Counted from the stretch's first letter, positions 24,541-34,568 are shown. The stretch is 64,000 bases of DNA from Nocardioides piscis (GCF_011300215.1 NZ_CP049866.1:3101001-3165000); one strand, 5' to 3'. The notes: generated from the sequence alone by a model not told the origin. Translations and numbers: made by a program.

Positions 24541-25782
24541 TCAGGAGCTGAGCACTTGGGCAGTTCGCTCACCGATTCGTATCGTGTCCCCGAACCTGGC
24601 AGTCGCAACCTCGCCCGCTGCCAACGGCTGTTCACGCCCGTCGTGGACCACCGAGGTCCCGTTCGTCGATCCCTGGTCGATCACTTCCAGTCCAGCGCTC
24701 ACGGGCCGCAGCACGACGTGGACCTTGGAGATCGAGAAGTCCGGATCGGCGATCGCCAACGGGAGCGCCCCGTCGATCGCCACCGGTGAGCGTCCGACGA
24801 CAACGGGCGTCGAGACCGGGATGCGCTGGCCGTCGTCGAGGAGCAGGGTGACCCCGGTCCCGGCGTGCGGATGGGACACCAGCTGCGTCGACGCGTCGGA
24901 GGACGGCGCTGTCAGCGGAGCGCCGAGGCGAGGGCGGTCCGTCGTCGTCGATGGCATCGGCGCGGGCTCGCCGGCCTCGAAACCGGAGAGCCCCACGACC
25001 ACTCGCCTGTCGCCAGCGTGCGGGCGAGCCACGCCGAGGACTCCGGCACTGGTCCTGGCACCGGGGCGGTATCCGTTGGACCCGTTGAACGCGGCGTCGG
25101 TCGCGAGGGACGGAAGTCTCTTCACCCGTGGGGCGCCGGCCGAGGTCACGGTCTTGCGAGCGATGCGCATCCGCTTCTTGTCGAACGGATCGAGTCCCCG
25201 GCGCGCATCGACGAGCCAGACCCGCCCGACACGATCGTGCCAGCCACGGCAGCGATCCTCGCGGGACCACAGTGGCGAGGCCAGGAACAGGATGGGACCG
25301 AGGACGGTGAGGACCGGGAGCCACACCACCAGCGCCCGCAGGGTGACGAGCCAGAAGCCCGGCCGCTCGAGGGTTCTGACGTTGACCGCGCGTAGGCCGA
25401 CGACGAGCTTCCCCAAGGTGAACCCCCACCGCCCCTGCACCACGAGCTGAGCCACCAGCAACAGGATCGTCAACAGCAGCGTGACCGCGGCGACGACCAC
25501 TGAGAGCACGAAGTCGGGATGGTTGACGAAGCCGTACCAGGTGATCCGCCCGCTGAGCAGGCGACGGAAGAGCGGCAGCGAGAGGATCAGGAAGGGCAGC
25601 TGAAGCAGCCAGAAGAGACCGATGTCGATCGCCGCGGCACCGGCGCGACGGCCCAGGGGCGCCGACACCAGCCCCAGGGCTGCTGCGTATGCGGGATCGG
25701 GCGCGCCGTACGCGTCGAGGCCTTCCACGGGGCGGTCGCTGTCGGGCAGCTCCCAGATCGAAGCCTGGGACGTCATCGACAT
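24541..25782 (-). CDS. RDD membrane domain fused to a C-terminal FHA domain
   Basis: A 413-residue protein. The N-terminal RDD region (APLGRRAGAAAIDIGLFWLL, then helices and GFTLGKLVVGLRAVNV) gives three or four transmembrane segments to about residue 175. A basic, disordered linker leads to an FHA domain at about 325-410 (VVVGRSPVAI, SISKVHVVL, DQGSTNGTSV). FHA domains bind phosphothreonine peptides, so with the FHA on the motor it suggests Ser/Thr kinase control. It is the first gene of the T7SS-like locus, 48 bases before the motor gene. Confidence 0.88.
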   Translation of the reverse strand: MSMTSQASIWELPDSDRPVEGLDAYGAPDPAYAAALGLVSAPLGRRAGAAAIDIGLFWLLQLPFLILSLPLFRRLLSGRITWYGFVNHPDFVLSVVVAAVTLLLTILLLVAQLVVQGRWGFTLGKLVVGLRAVNVRTLERPGFWLVTLRALVVWLPVLTVLGPILFLASPLWSREDRCRGWHDRVGRVWLVDARRGLDPFDKKRMRIARKTVTSAGAPRVKRLPSLATDAAFNGSNGYRPGARTSAGVLGVARPHAGDRRVVVGLSGFEAGEPAPMPSTTTDRPRLGAPLTAPSSDASTQLVSHPHAGTGVTLLLDDGQRIPVSTPVVVGRSPVAIDGALPLAIADPDFSISKVHVVLRPVSAGLEVIDQGSTNGTSVVHDGREQPLAAGEVATARFGDTIRIGERTAQVLSS

Positions 25783-25789
25783 GCGCGTG

Positions 25790-25795
25790 ATGCTA
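25790..25795 (-). promoter_or_regulatory. Leaderless -10 box of the T7SS-like locus
   Basis: On the minus strand TAGCAT lies 7 bases upstream of the ATG at 25782, the spacing seen at many other starts in this window. It indicates that the T7SS-like locus has its own promoter, separate from the ABC exporter gene that ends at 25836. No clear -35 box is seen. Confidence 0.5.
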
Positions 25796-25835
25796 ACCGA
25801 GCCTCACCGCGACGTGAGCGCCGACTCCACCGACG

Positions 25836-27719
25836 TCACGCAACGGGCACGTCGTCGCGGAACTGGGTGTCGTGGAGCGTGCGATAGAGCCCGCCTTGGG
25901 CGAGCAGCTCGGTGTGGGTGCCGCGCTGGACGACGCGGCCCTCCTCGAGGACCAGGATCAGGTCGGCGTTGCGCACGGTGGAGAGTCGATGGGCGATGAC
26001 CAGGGAGGTCCGCGATGCGAGGGCCGCGTCCAGGGCGCGTTGGACGGCCGCCTCCGACTCGGAGTCGAGGTGTGCGGTCGCCTCGTCGAGGACCACGATC
26101 GAGGGAGCCTTCAGCAGCAGTCGAGCGATCGCGATCCGCTGGCGCTCACCGCCGGAGAGGCGGTAGCCGCGATCACCCACGACCGTGTCGAGGCCGTCCG
26201 GCAGGGCGCGCACCAGACTGGCGATCTGGGCTGCCTCGAGGGCTGTCCAGACCTGGTCGTCGGTGGCGTCAGGCCTGGCATAGAGCAGGTTGGCACGGAT
26301 CGTGTCGTGGAACATGTGCGCGTCCTGGGTGACGTAGCCGACGACGCCGGCCAGCGACTCCAGGGTCACGTCGCGTACGTCGACGCCGCCGACACGCACC
26401 GTCCCGGAGGTGGCGTCGTAGAGCCGCGCGACGAGGTGCGTGACGGTGGTCTTGCCGGCCCCCGAAGGGCCGACCATGGCGATCATCTGTCCCGGCTCGG
26501 CGGTGAACGTGACGTCGGTGAGGACCTGACCGCTGGGACGCGTCTCCGTGCGGGCGATCGTCTCCAGCGACTGCAACGACACATCCTCGGCGCTCGGGTA
26601 GGTGAAGTCGACGTGCTCGAACTCCAGCGACGAGGCGCTCGCCGGCAGCACCTGGGCGTCGGGCTTCTCCTTGACCAGCGACGGGAGGTCCAACAGCTCG
26701 AAGACCCGATCGAAGCTGACCAGCGCCGTCATCACGTCGATGCGCACGTTGGAGAGGCCCTGCAGCGGTCCGAGCAGCCGCAGCAGCAGGATGCCGAGGG
26801 CGACCAGGGTGCCGACGGACAGCTCGCCCTTGATGGCGAGATAGCCACCGATGCCATAGACGAGAGCGGTGGCAAGCGACGGCAGCAGGGTCATCGCGGC
26901 GAAGAAGACCCGCGTGAGCAGCGAGATCCGCACCCCGAGGTCGCGGACCACGGCAGCCTTGGCGGCATAGTTCCGGTCCTCGGTCTCGCGGCGCCCGAAG
27001 AGCTTGAGGAGCATCGCCCCGCCGACGTTGAACCGCTCGGTCATCGCGTTGCCGAGGTCGGCGTTGCCGTCCATCTGCTGTCGGGTGAGGCCGGCAAGGC
27101 GGTTGCTGACCCACCGTGAGGTGAGCAGCAGCAACGGGAACAGGAGCAGGCAGACCAGGGTGACCTGCCAGCTGAGAGCGAGCATCGTGATGCCGACGAC
27201 CACGGCGGAGATCACGTTGGAGACCGTCCCCGAGAGCGTCGACGTGAAGGCTCGCTGGGCGCCGATCACGTCGTTGTTGAGACGGCTGACCAGTGCGCCG
27301 GTCTGGGTGCGGGTGAAGAACGCGAGCGACTGACGCTGCACGTGCGCGAAGACCTGGGTGCGGAGGTCGAAGATCAGGCCCTCGCCGATCCGGCTGGAGA
27401 GATAGCCGCCGACCAGCCCGAGCCCTGCCGTGAGCACCGCGACCACCGCGATGGCCCCGGCCAGCCAGGCGACCAGCGAGACGTCTCCGCTGGTGATGCC
27501 GTCGTCGACGATGCGTTGGAGCAGGAGCGGAGGCAGCACGACGAGGCCCGCGTCCACGATCGTCACGACCAGGAAGGCCGTGATCGCCTTGCGGTGGGGC
27601 CGGGCGAAGGACAGGACGCGACGCACGGTCTGGCGCTCGATGCGCTCCTCGACGACGGTCCGGTCGGAGCGGAGGTGGCGCCAGGGCGGCCCGCCCCCGC
27701 CAGGTCCCATCATCGACAT
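25836..27719 (-). CDS. ABC exporter half-transporter (MsbA/MDR-like)
   Basis: A 627-residue protein with six transmembrane helices in the first ~340 residues and a nucleotide-binding domain after that: Walker A VGPSGAGKTT, Q-loop YVTQDAHMF, signature LSGGERQRIAIARLL, Walker B IVVLDEATAHLD and H-loop IAHRLSTV. It should work as a homodimer exporting lipids or hydrophobic compounds. A Gly-rich N-terminus (MMGPGGGGPPW) is typical of actinobacterial members. It lies 42 bases downstream of the enoyl-CoA hydratase gene on the same strand. The substrate is unknown. Confidence 0.93.
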   Translation of the reverse strand: MSMMGPGGGGPPWRHLRSDRTVVEERIERQTVRRVLSFARPHRKAITAFLVVTIVDAGLVVLPPLLLQRIVDDGITSGDVSLVAWLAGAIAVVAVLTAGLGLVGGYLSSRIGEGLIFDLRTQVFAHVQRQSLAFFTRTQTGALVSRLNNDVIGAQRAFTSTLSGTVSNVISAVVVGITMLALSWQVTLVCLLLFPLLLLTSRWVSNRLAGLTRQQMDGNADLGNAMTERFNVGGAMLLKLFGRRETEDRNYAAKAAVVRDLGVRISLLTRVFFAAMTLLPSLATALVYGIGGYLAIKGELSVGTLVALGILLLRLLGPLQGLSNVRIDVMTALVSFDRVFELLDLPSLVKEKPDAQVLPASASSLEFEHVDFTYPSAEDVSLQSLETIARTETRPSGQVLTDVTFTAEPGQMIAMVGPSGAGKTTVTHLVARLYDATSGTVRVGGVDVRDVTLESLAGVVGYVTQDAHMFHDTIRANLLYARPDATDDQVWTALEAAQIASLVRALPDGLDTVVGDRGYRLSGGERQRIAIARLLLKAPSIVVLDEATAHLDSESEAAVQRALDAALASRTSLVIAHRLSTVRNADLILVLEEGRVVQRGTHTELLAQGGLYRTLHDTQFRDDVPVA

Positions 27720-27761
27720 CGCGGTCTCCTTCTCAATGGGCGGCCCGGTCCGGCCAGGGGT

Positions 27762-28547
27762 TCAGCCGGCGAGGGCAGCAGCGAGGGCGCGGAATCGGCG
27801 TACTTGTGACTCGCGCTCGAGCCGGCGCTGCTCATCGAGGTCACGGTCAGCGGCCCCCTGGAGCAGTGTCTTGGTCTCGGTGACCACGTCCGGCATCGGA
27901 GCGGCCAGGGCAGCTGCCAGGTCGGCGACTTCACCGTCGAGGTCGGCGGCCCGGACGACCTTGGTGGCCAGCCCGATGTCGACGGCCTCCTGCGCGCCGA
28001 CCAGGCGGGCGGTGGCGCAGATCTCGAGTGCCCTGGAATAGCCAACGCTCTCGACGAGCGGCTTTGTTCCCGTGAGGTCGGGCACGAGGCCGAGCGCCGA
28101 CTCCTTCATGGAGAACTGGGCGTCCTCGGCCACCACGCGCAGGTCGCAGGAGAGGGCGAGCTGGAAGCCGGCGCCGATCGCATAGCCCCGGACTGCGGCG
28201 ATCGAGACGAAGCGCGGGTCACGCAGGAAGGTGAACCCCTGCTGGAACTCCTCGATCGCTGCCGACATGTCGTCGTCGCTGAGCGACAACAGGCCGATCA
28301 CGCTCTGCTCGCCGGTCGTGGTGGGGTCGAGCATCGCCCGGTCGAGGCCGGCGGAGAACGTCTCGCCCGCTCCCTTCACCACGACGACCCGCACCTCGTC
28401 GGGGATCTGGCGACCCAGCTCGGCGAGCGCGAGCCACATGGCGGGGGTCTGGGCGTTGCGTACGTCGGGCCGGTTGAGGGTGATGGTGGCGACGGCGCCG
28501 TCCACGGCGTACTCGAGGCCGACTGCAGCAAGGTCAGGGAGCGTCAT
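27762..28547 (-). CDS. Enoyl-CoA hydratase/isomerase family protein
   Basis: A 261-residue crotonase-fold protein. The CoA-binding oxyanion motif is seen as FSAGLDRAML, the second as AVRGYAIGAGFQLALSCDLRV. Glu at the hydratase position occurs within FSMKESALGLVPDL. The fold serves hydration, isomerisation or thioester cleavage of acyl-CoA. No beta-oxidation operon is present, so the exact reaction is open. The gene follows the VOC gene by 84 bases; that gap holds a 6-bp-stem hairpin at 28561-28575. Confidence 0.88.
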   Translation of the reverse strand: MTLPDLAAVGLEYAVDGAVATITLNRPDVRNAQTPAMWLALAELGRQIPDEVRVVVVKGAGETFSAGLDRAMLDPTTTGEQSVIGLLSLSDDDMSAAIEEFQQGFTFLRDPRFVSIAAVRGYAIGAGFQLALSCDLRVVAEDAQFSMKESALGLVPDLTGTKPLVESVGYSRALEICATARLVGAQEAVDIGLATKVVRAADLDGEVADLAAALAAPMPDVVTETKTLLQGAADRDLDEQRRLERESQVRRFRALAAALAG

Positions 28548-28631
28548 GGCCGTGATTCTCCCAGCCTCCGGCTGGTCCGGGACGGCGGCATGCTCGACGC
28601 GTCGACGGTCGCCCTGGCTCCAGGTCAGGCT

Positions 28632-28988
28632 TCAGGTCAGGCAGAGACAGAACGGGTGCCCAGCCGGGTCGAGGAAGACCCGGAAGGTCTCGCCGGGTTG
28701 GTGCTCGTGCCTGGTGGCGCCCAGTCCGACGACGGCGGACTCGGCCTCGTCGAGGTCGTCGACGACCACGTCGAGGTGCATCTGCTGCGGGGACTGTTGG
28801 CCCGGCCAGTCGGGCGGTACGTAGCCCTCCACGCGCTGGAAGGAGATGCACTGCCCGTAGTCCGCGCGGATCTCGACCCAGTCGTCCTGGACCTCGATCC
28901 TCCAGTCCAGCATCTTGCCGTAGAACTCGGCGAGGGCATGCGGATCGGGACAGTCGAGGACGATGCTCGGGAAGCGCGCGATGGCCAT
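28632..28988 (-). CDS. VOC superfamily (glyoxalase-like) protein
   Basis: A 118-residue protein with two beta-alpha-beta-beta-beta modules: IVLDCPDPHALAEFYGKML opening the first and MHLDVVVDDLDEAESAVVGLGA opening the second, closing with FRVFLDPAGHPFCLC. VOC proteins bind a metal and act as dioxygenases, isomerases or resistance proteins. The function is not assignable. The -10 box TAACGT (28995-29000), 6 bases before the ATG, uses the TAA stop of the preceding ABC-F gene, so it can be transcribed on its own. Confidence 0.85.
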   Translation of the reverse strand: MAIARFPSIVLDCPDPHALAEFYGKMLDWRIEVQDDWVEIRADYGQCISFQRVEGYVPPDWPGQQSPQQMHLDVVVDDLDEAESAVVGLGATRHEHQPGETFRVFLDPAGHPFCLCLT

Positions 28989-28997
28989 CCGGCCACG

Positions 28998-30596
<1,599 letters not shown>

Positions 30597-30739
30597 CAGG
30601 TGTTCAGGCTATCGGGGAGAGGACACTTCCCCGGCATCGCGGACCACCCGTGAGGGGGCACGCAGACACGTCGGGGGCCAGCTTTCGATAGATTGCCCAG
30701 AGCCGGCCCGGACGCTGGTTTCGACGAACGGAGACGCAC

Positions 30740-31693
30740 ATGCGGTTCAACCCCAAGGCTGACATCAGCGGTGGTCGCGTCAGCGACGCAGGTCGCGGCG
30801 GCGGCGGCGGTATGGGCGGCGGCGGCATGCGCATCCCGATCCCGGGCGGCACGCGCGCCGGTGGCGGCATCGGCGGCGTCCTGATCGTCGTGCTCATCAT
30901 CGTGCTCAACATGTGCATGGGCAGCAACGGCGGCGGAGGCTCCACCAGCCCCGGCACCGGCATCGACCCCCAGGGCCAGGCCGGCAGCCCGCAGGGCCTG
31001 CAGGAGGACAGCGAGCGCTACGCCAACTGCAAGACGGGCCAGGACGCCAACGAGGACGTCGACTGCGCACGCAAGGCGGTGCTCTTCTCCCTCGAGCAGT
31101 TCTGGGGACGGACCCTCCCCGAACAGGGCGGCCCCCAGCTGGCGCCGGCCCAGACCAAGACCTTCAGCGGCGGCGTGGGCACCGGGTGCGGCCAGGCGAC
31201 CTCACAGGTCGGGCCGTTCTACTGCCCCGCCGACCAGGGGATCTATCTCGACACGACGTTCTTCGCCGACGTGCTCGAGGGACAGCTGGGCGGAGAGGGC
31301 GGCGACTTCGTCGAGCCCTATGTGCTCGCCCACGAGTACGGCCACCACATCCAGAACCTCCTCGGCACGATGGGCAAGGTCCGCACGCAGAAGGGTCCCG
31401 ACTCCGACGCCGTGCGACTGGAGCTGCAGGCCGACTGCTATGCCGGCATGTGGACCCGCGACGCCAGCGATGGCGACGGGATCCTCGCCGAGCTCGACCA
31501 GGGCGACATCGACGAGGCGCTCGACTCGGCCAAGACCGTCGGCGACGACCGGATCCAGCAGAAGTCCGGCCAGGGTGTGGATCCGGAGGGCTGGACCCAC
31601 GGTTCCTCGGAGCAGCGGATGGCGTGGTTCACCACCGGCTACGAGCAGGGCACCCTCCAGGCCTGCGACACGTTCTCGGCCAGCCAGCTCTGA
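30740..31693 (+). CDS. Neutral zinc metallopeptidase (YpfJ family)
   Basis: A 317-residue membrane-anchored peptidase. A Gly-rich N-terminus (residues ~13-55) precedes one transmembrane helix (VLIVVLIIVLNMCMG). The lumenal domain has the zinc-binding HEYGHH starting at residue 198, followed by ELQADCYAGMW, where Glu is the likely third ligand, as in the YpfJ/KPN_02809 family. The substrate is unknown. A TAGATT -10 box at 30689-30694 and GGAG before the ATG show a normal leadered mRNA. It converges on the phosphotransferase gene. Confidence 0.92.
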   Translation: MRFNPKADISGGRVSDAGRGGGGGMGGGGMRIPIPGGTRAGGGIGGVLIVVLIIVLNMCMGSNGGGGSTSPGTGIDPQGQAGSPQGLQEDSERYANCKTGQDANEDVDCARKAVLFSLEQFWGRTLPEQGGPQLAPAQTKTFSGGVGTGCGQATSQVGPFYCPADQGIYLDTTFFADVLEGQLGGEGGDFVEPYVLAHEYGHHIQNLLGTMGKVRTQKGPDSDAVRLELQADCYAGMWTRDASDGDGILAELDQGDIDEALDSAKTVGDDRIQQKSGQGVDPEGWTHGSSEQRMAWFTTGYEQGTLQACDTFSASQL

Positions 31694-31705
31694 GCGCAGA
31701 CCACC

Positions 31706-32608
31706 TCAGCCGAGCAGCGCCTCGATCTGCGCGGCCTGGCGCTGCATCGACAAGACATAAGGGGCGACGCTGGGGTGGGAGTACTTCCCGGCCAGCGCAC
31801 CTTCCCCGTCGACGACCTGGTGCAGCGCCCAGTCGAGCCGGCTCAGCGCGGTGTACGCCGACGTGACCCGCGCCGCCAGCGCCGCCGCGTCAGCGAGCGC
31901 GGGATCGGCCAGCCCGTCGACGTACGCCGCCAGCAGGGGCTCGAAGTCCTCGCGGGCCGCCAGCGCCCACAACCCGAGGTCGTGGCCGACAGCACCGGTG
32001 CCCAGCGAGCTCCAGTCGATCGCGACCACGTCGTCGCCCGAACGCCCTCGCAGGTTGGCCGGTGTCGGATCGCCGTGCTGCAGGACCTGTGGCACCTCCT
32101 CCAGCGCCGCCAGGTGACTGCTGCGCTGGTGCCAGAGGTGGTCGGCGACGTCAGCCAGGGTGGTCCGGGCGAGCGTCCGCCAGCCGCCCCTGCGCTCGAT
32201 CCGCCTGAGCCGGTCGCGCAGCTGGTGGGTTGCGAGCCAGGGCACGTCGGGAGGGGTGGTGCGCGCGAAACGCCCCATGGCCCGCGCCACGAACAGCCCC
32301 GGGTTGGCGGCATCGGCCACGCGCTGCTGCACGAGCGTGATGCCCTCGTCGTCCTCCTCCGCGCGGATGGTCACCGGTCCACGCAACCCTGACGTCTCTG
32401 CGACCAGTCCGTGCAGGGCGACCTGTGCCTCGCGTTCCCACCAGGCGAACGAACGCCAGTCGGCGAGCTCTGGCAGCGTCGTGTCGCTCGGCGCCAGCAG
32501 CCGCTTCACGACCACCTCCCTGCCGCCTTCGTGGGCCAGCCACACGCCGTACGCCGAGGGGCTGGACCCGCCCGGAAGCCGCTCCCAGGCCGGCTCGGGT
32601 TGCCACAT
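31706..32608 (-). CDS. Aminoglycoside phosphotransferase-like (APH) family protein
   Basis: A 300-residue kinase-fold protein. The catalytic loop is VLQHGDPTPANLRG (HGDxxxxN) and the metal-binding motif is VVAIDWSSLGTG. The N-lobe lysine appears in EVVVKRLLAP. APH-family members phosphorylate antibiotics, choline, sugars or other small molecules. The lack of a resistance context argues against assuming drug modification. The -10 box TAGCGT (32617-32622), 8 bases before the ATG, includes the TAG stop of the acVLRF1 gene. Confidence 0.85.
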   Translation of the reverse strand: MWQPEPAWERLPGGSSPSAYGVWLAHEGGREVVVKRLLAPSDTTLPELADWRSFAWWEREAQVALHGLVAETSGLRGPVTIRAEEDDEGITLVQQRVADAANPGLFVARAMGRFARTTPPDVPWLATHQLRDRLRRIERRGGWRTLARTTLADVADHLWHQRSSHLAALEEVPQVLQHGDPTPANLRGRSGDDVVAIDWSSLGTGAVGHDLGLWALAAREDFEPLLAAYVDGLADPALADAAALAARVTSAYTALSRLDWALHQVVDGEGALAGKYSHPSVAPYVLSMQRQAAQIEALLG

Positions 32609-32619
32609 GTCGGGCGACG

Positions 32620-33231
32620 CTAGCCGATCGGCGCGTTGACGACCTCGATGCTCACCGACATCGCATCCAGCACCGCCTGGTCGAGCACCGCCCGACGCGG
32701 GTCGCGGACCGGCAGCCAGGGCTCGACCACGGCGAGTCCGCGCAACCGCTGGTCGGCGAGGACCTCGTCGACCGCCGGCCGGTTGCCGCCCACGACGACC
32801 GGGCCAGGGCGCAGGATCCGCGCGGCGTGGTCGGCGGCCGCTTCATAGGCCTGGCGGGCCTGGTTGTCGCGGCGCCGGGCGAAGCGCTGCTGGCTCTGCC
32901 CGCCCGCCTTCGTCCGCCCCTGGACGTGTCGCTGACCGATCTTGTGCTCGACGAGGTCGCGACCGCGCAGGCGCGCCACGGCGAAGCCGCCCTTGCGCAC
33001 CAGCAGGACGCCCCACTCCCCCGGCGCCGCTGCGGCGGCAAGGAAGGACGCGACGTCCGGAGCGCCCTCGTAGGCGGTCGCGAAGGGCAGACCGGCGGAG
33101 AAGGCCGAACCGTCCTCGGCGGTGCCGTGGAGCACCCCCTCGCGCACCGACAGCGCGGTGGCCCCGTGGCGCCCGGTGAAGTTGTCGACCCAGCGCACGA
33201 GCCGGGTGGCCGGCACCAGCACGTGCGTCAC
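32620..33231 (-). CDS. acVLRF1-family peptidyl-tRNA hydrolase (release-factor-like)
   Basis: A 203-residue protein of the actinobacterial VLRF1 family, related to eRF1 and Vms1. It contains HKIGQRHVQGRTKAGGQSQQ and RFARRRDNQARQ, with a GGQ-like catalytic loop followed by a basic helix. VLRF1 proteins are thought to hydrolyse peptidyl-tRNA on stalled or split ribosomes. The GTG at 33231 overlaps the stop of the NYN gene by 4 bases. A longer frame to 33651 is antisense-like overlap with the NYN gene and is rejected. The neighbouring NYN nuclease suggests a ribosome-rescue unit. Confidence 0.85.
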   Translation of the reverse strand: MTHVLVPATRLVRWVDNFTGRHGATALSVREGVLHGTAEDGSAFSAGLPFATAYEGAPDVASFLAAAAAPGEWGVLLVRKGGFAVARLRGRDLVEHKIGQRHVQGRTKAGGQSQQRFARRRDNQARQAYEAAADHAARILRPGPVVVGGNRPAVDEVLADQRLRGLAVVEPWLPVRDPRRAVLDQAVLDAMSVSIEVVNAPIG

Positions 33232-33770
33232 AGGAAGTCGAGCGGGTCGAACTCGTCGATCGGGATGACCCTGACCCGCGGCAGCGCGGAGTTGAACGCC
33301 TCGACGTCGTACTCGAGGTCGATGATCCGCAGGCCCGGGAGTCCCCGGAAGGCACCGTTGACGAACTCGCCGAAACCGACGACGCCCACCTGACGGCTGC
33401 CGTCGCACAACGCCGAGACCTGGTCGACGAAGTCGCCGTCGTGGCTGGCCAGGACCACGTCGGCCGCCCTGGCGACCAACGCCTCGGCCGTCCGCTGGAT
33501 GGCGATGTCGACGACCTTCCCGGGACCACTGAGCGGCACCGGCGTGAAGCCGATCGCGATCAGCGCCTGGACGAAGGTGGTCGGCATCTCGGTGCCGGCG
33601 GCCAGGAAGAACAGTCCCTTGACCGGCTGGTCGAACGCCCGCTCGCACCACTCGAGGAGTCGGTCCCAGCGGGGGCGCTCCTCGGGCCGCGGTCGGCGCC
33701 CCAGGATGGAGTTGCCGAGCGTGGCGTCGATGTTCTCCCCGTCGACGAGGAGATAGGTGGTGCGCTCCAT
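33228..33770 (-). CDS. NYN (PIN-like) domain putative ribonuclease
   Basis: A 180-residue protein of the LabA/DUF88 type. Conserved acidic residues appear in TYLLVDGENIDA, GKVVDIAIQRTAE and VLASHDGDFVDQV, which would form a metal-dependent nuclease site like PIN domains. A GFGEFVNGAF segment and hydrophobic strands complete the fold. The ATG at 33770 follows the ASCH-like stop directly, and the stop overlaps the acVLRF1 start by 4 bases. That tight coupling suggests a role in RNA handling during translation stress. Confidence 0.88.
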   Translation of the reverse strand: MERTTYLLVDGENIDATLGNSILGRRPRPEERPRWDRLLEWCERAFDQPVKGLFFLAAGTEMPTTFVQALIAIGFTPVPLSGPGKVVDIAIQRTAEALVARAADVVLASHDGDFVDQVSALCDGSRQVGVVGFGEFVNGAFRGLPGLRIIDLEYDVEAFNSALPRVRVIPIDEFDPLDFL

Positions 33771-34148
33771 TCAGCCCTCGCTGCGATAGACGACGCGGAA
33801 GTGCTCCACCACGTCGCTCCCGACCTCCACGCGCTCTGTCTCGAGCAGGGCGACCGGGTGCCCGCTGCCGTCACACAGGATGGAGAGCGCTCCCTCCACG
33901 GGGAGGGCGGTGTCCTGCTCGTGACCCGATTCGCTGTATGCCGATGCGGGGGTCGACGTCGTGACCTCCTCGCCGGCGTCGAGGCGGGCGATGAACTCGT
34001 CGGCGTCGGCCGGCGTCTCCCCGAAGGACCACGCCGGGGGCCTGACCACCTCGAGGGTGGTCGGTCCGAAGTAGGACGGGGCGGCGTTGAGCTTGGCGTG
34101 GAAGCGGGCGAGATCCCAGAAGGCTGCGATCTCGTCGTCGGTTGTCAT
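33771..34148 (-). CDS. Short ASCH-domain-like protein
   Basis: A 125-residue protein. AWSFGETPADADEFIARLDAGEEVTT followed by LPVEGALSILCDGSGHPVALLETERVEV resembles the core of ASCH domains (the WxFG, GxKxxTxS and lP..G...V.D..g.p..iie patterns). It lacks the C-terminal FA..EGEGD part seen in many ASCH proteins, so it is short or divergent. ASCH folds bind RNA or modified nucleosides. A TAGTCT box (34155-34160) 6 bases before the ATG makes it the leaderless first gene of the ASCH-NYN-acVLRF1 unit. Confidence 0.6.
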   Translation of the reverse strand: MTTDDEIAAFWDLARFHAKLNAAPSYFGPTTLEVVRPPAWSFGETPADADEFIARLDAGEEVTTSTPASAYSESGHEQDTALPVEGALSILCDGSGHPVALLETERVEVGSDVVEHFRVVYRSEG

Positions 34149-34178
34149 GCCCCGAGACTAGACCCCGGGTCGCGAGCC

Positions 34179-34568
34179 TCAGACGTTGAAGCCCAGGGCG
34201 CGCAGCTGCTCACGGCCGTCGTCGGTGATCTTGTCCGGGCCCCACGGCGGCATCCACACCCAGTTGATGGCCACGTCGTTGACCAGGCCCTCGAGCGCGG
34301 AGTTGGTCTGGTCCATGATCACGTCGGTCAGCGGACAGGCAGCCGACGTCAACGTCATGTCGAGCACGACGTTGGATCCCTCGTCGAGGTGGACGTCGTA
34401 GACGAGGCCGAGGTCGACGACGTTGATCCCGAGCTCGGGGTCGACGACGTCCTTCATCGCCTCGGTCACGTCGTCGACGGTGACGGTCGAGCCGCCACCC
34501 GTCGTCGCGCCCGAGGCCTCGGGGACGTCGGGCAGGTCGCTGTGGTCGATGGGGCTGGTCTCGGTCAT
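34179..34568 (-). CDS. sufT: Iron-sulfur assembly factor SufT (MIP18/DUF59)
   Basis: A 129-residue protein with an acidic, disordered N-terminus and the DUF59 domain: AMKDVVDPELGINVVDLGLVYDVH, then MTLTSAACPLTDVIMDQ with the conserved cysteine, and a VWMPPWGPDKI ending typical of the family. SufT supports maturation of Fe-S proteins. Its ATG overlaps the sufU stop by 4 bases, placing it last in the suf operon. Upstream in-frame codons overlap sufU and are not used. Confidence 0.92.
   Translation of the reverse strand: MTETSPIDHSDLPDVPEASGATTGGGSTVTVDDVTEAMKDVVDPELGINVVDLGLVYDVHLDEGSNVVLDMTLTSAACPLTDVIMDQTNSALEGLVNDVAINWVWMPPWGPDKITDDGREQLRALGFNV

Noticed and set aside
28594..28605. 12-bp palindrome TCGACGCGTCGA as an operator
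   Set aside because: CG-only style palindromes of this length are common in such GC-rich DNA, and it is not placed at a promoter.
28621..28642. Direct repeat CAGGTCAGGC twice at the end of the VOC gene
   Set aside because: Only a 12-base tandem duplication at a stop codon; no sign of a mobile element or regulatory function.
30780..30930. Gly-rich low-complexity stretch as a repeat element
   Set aside because: It is the coding N-terminus of the zinc metallopeptidase, where such Gly-rich sequence is usual.
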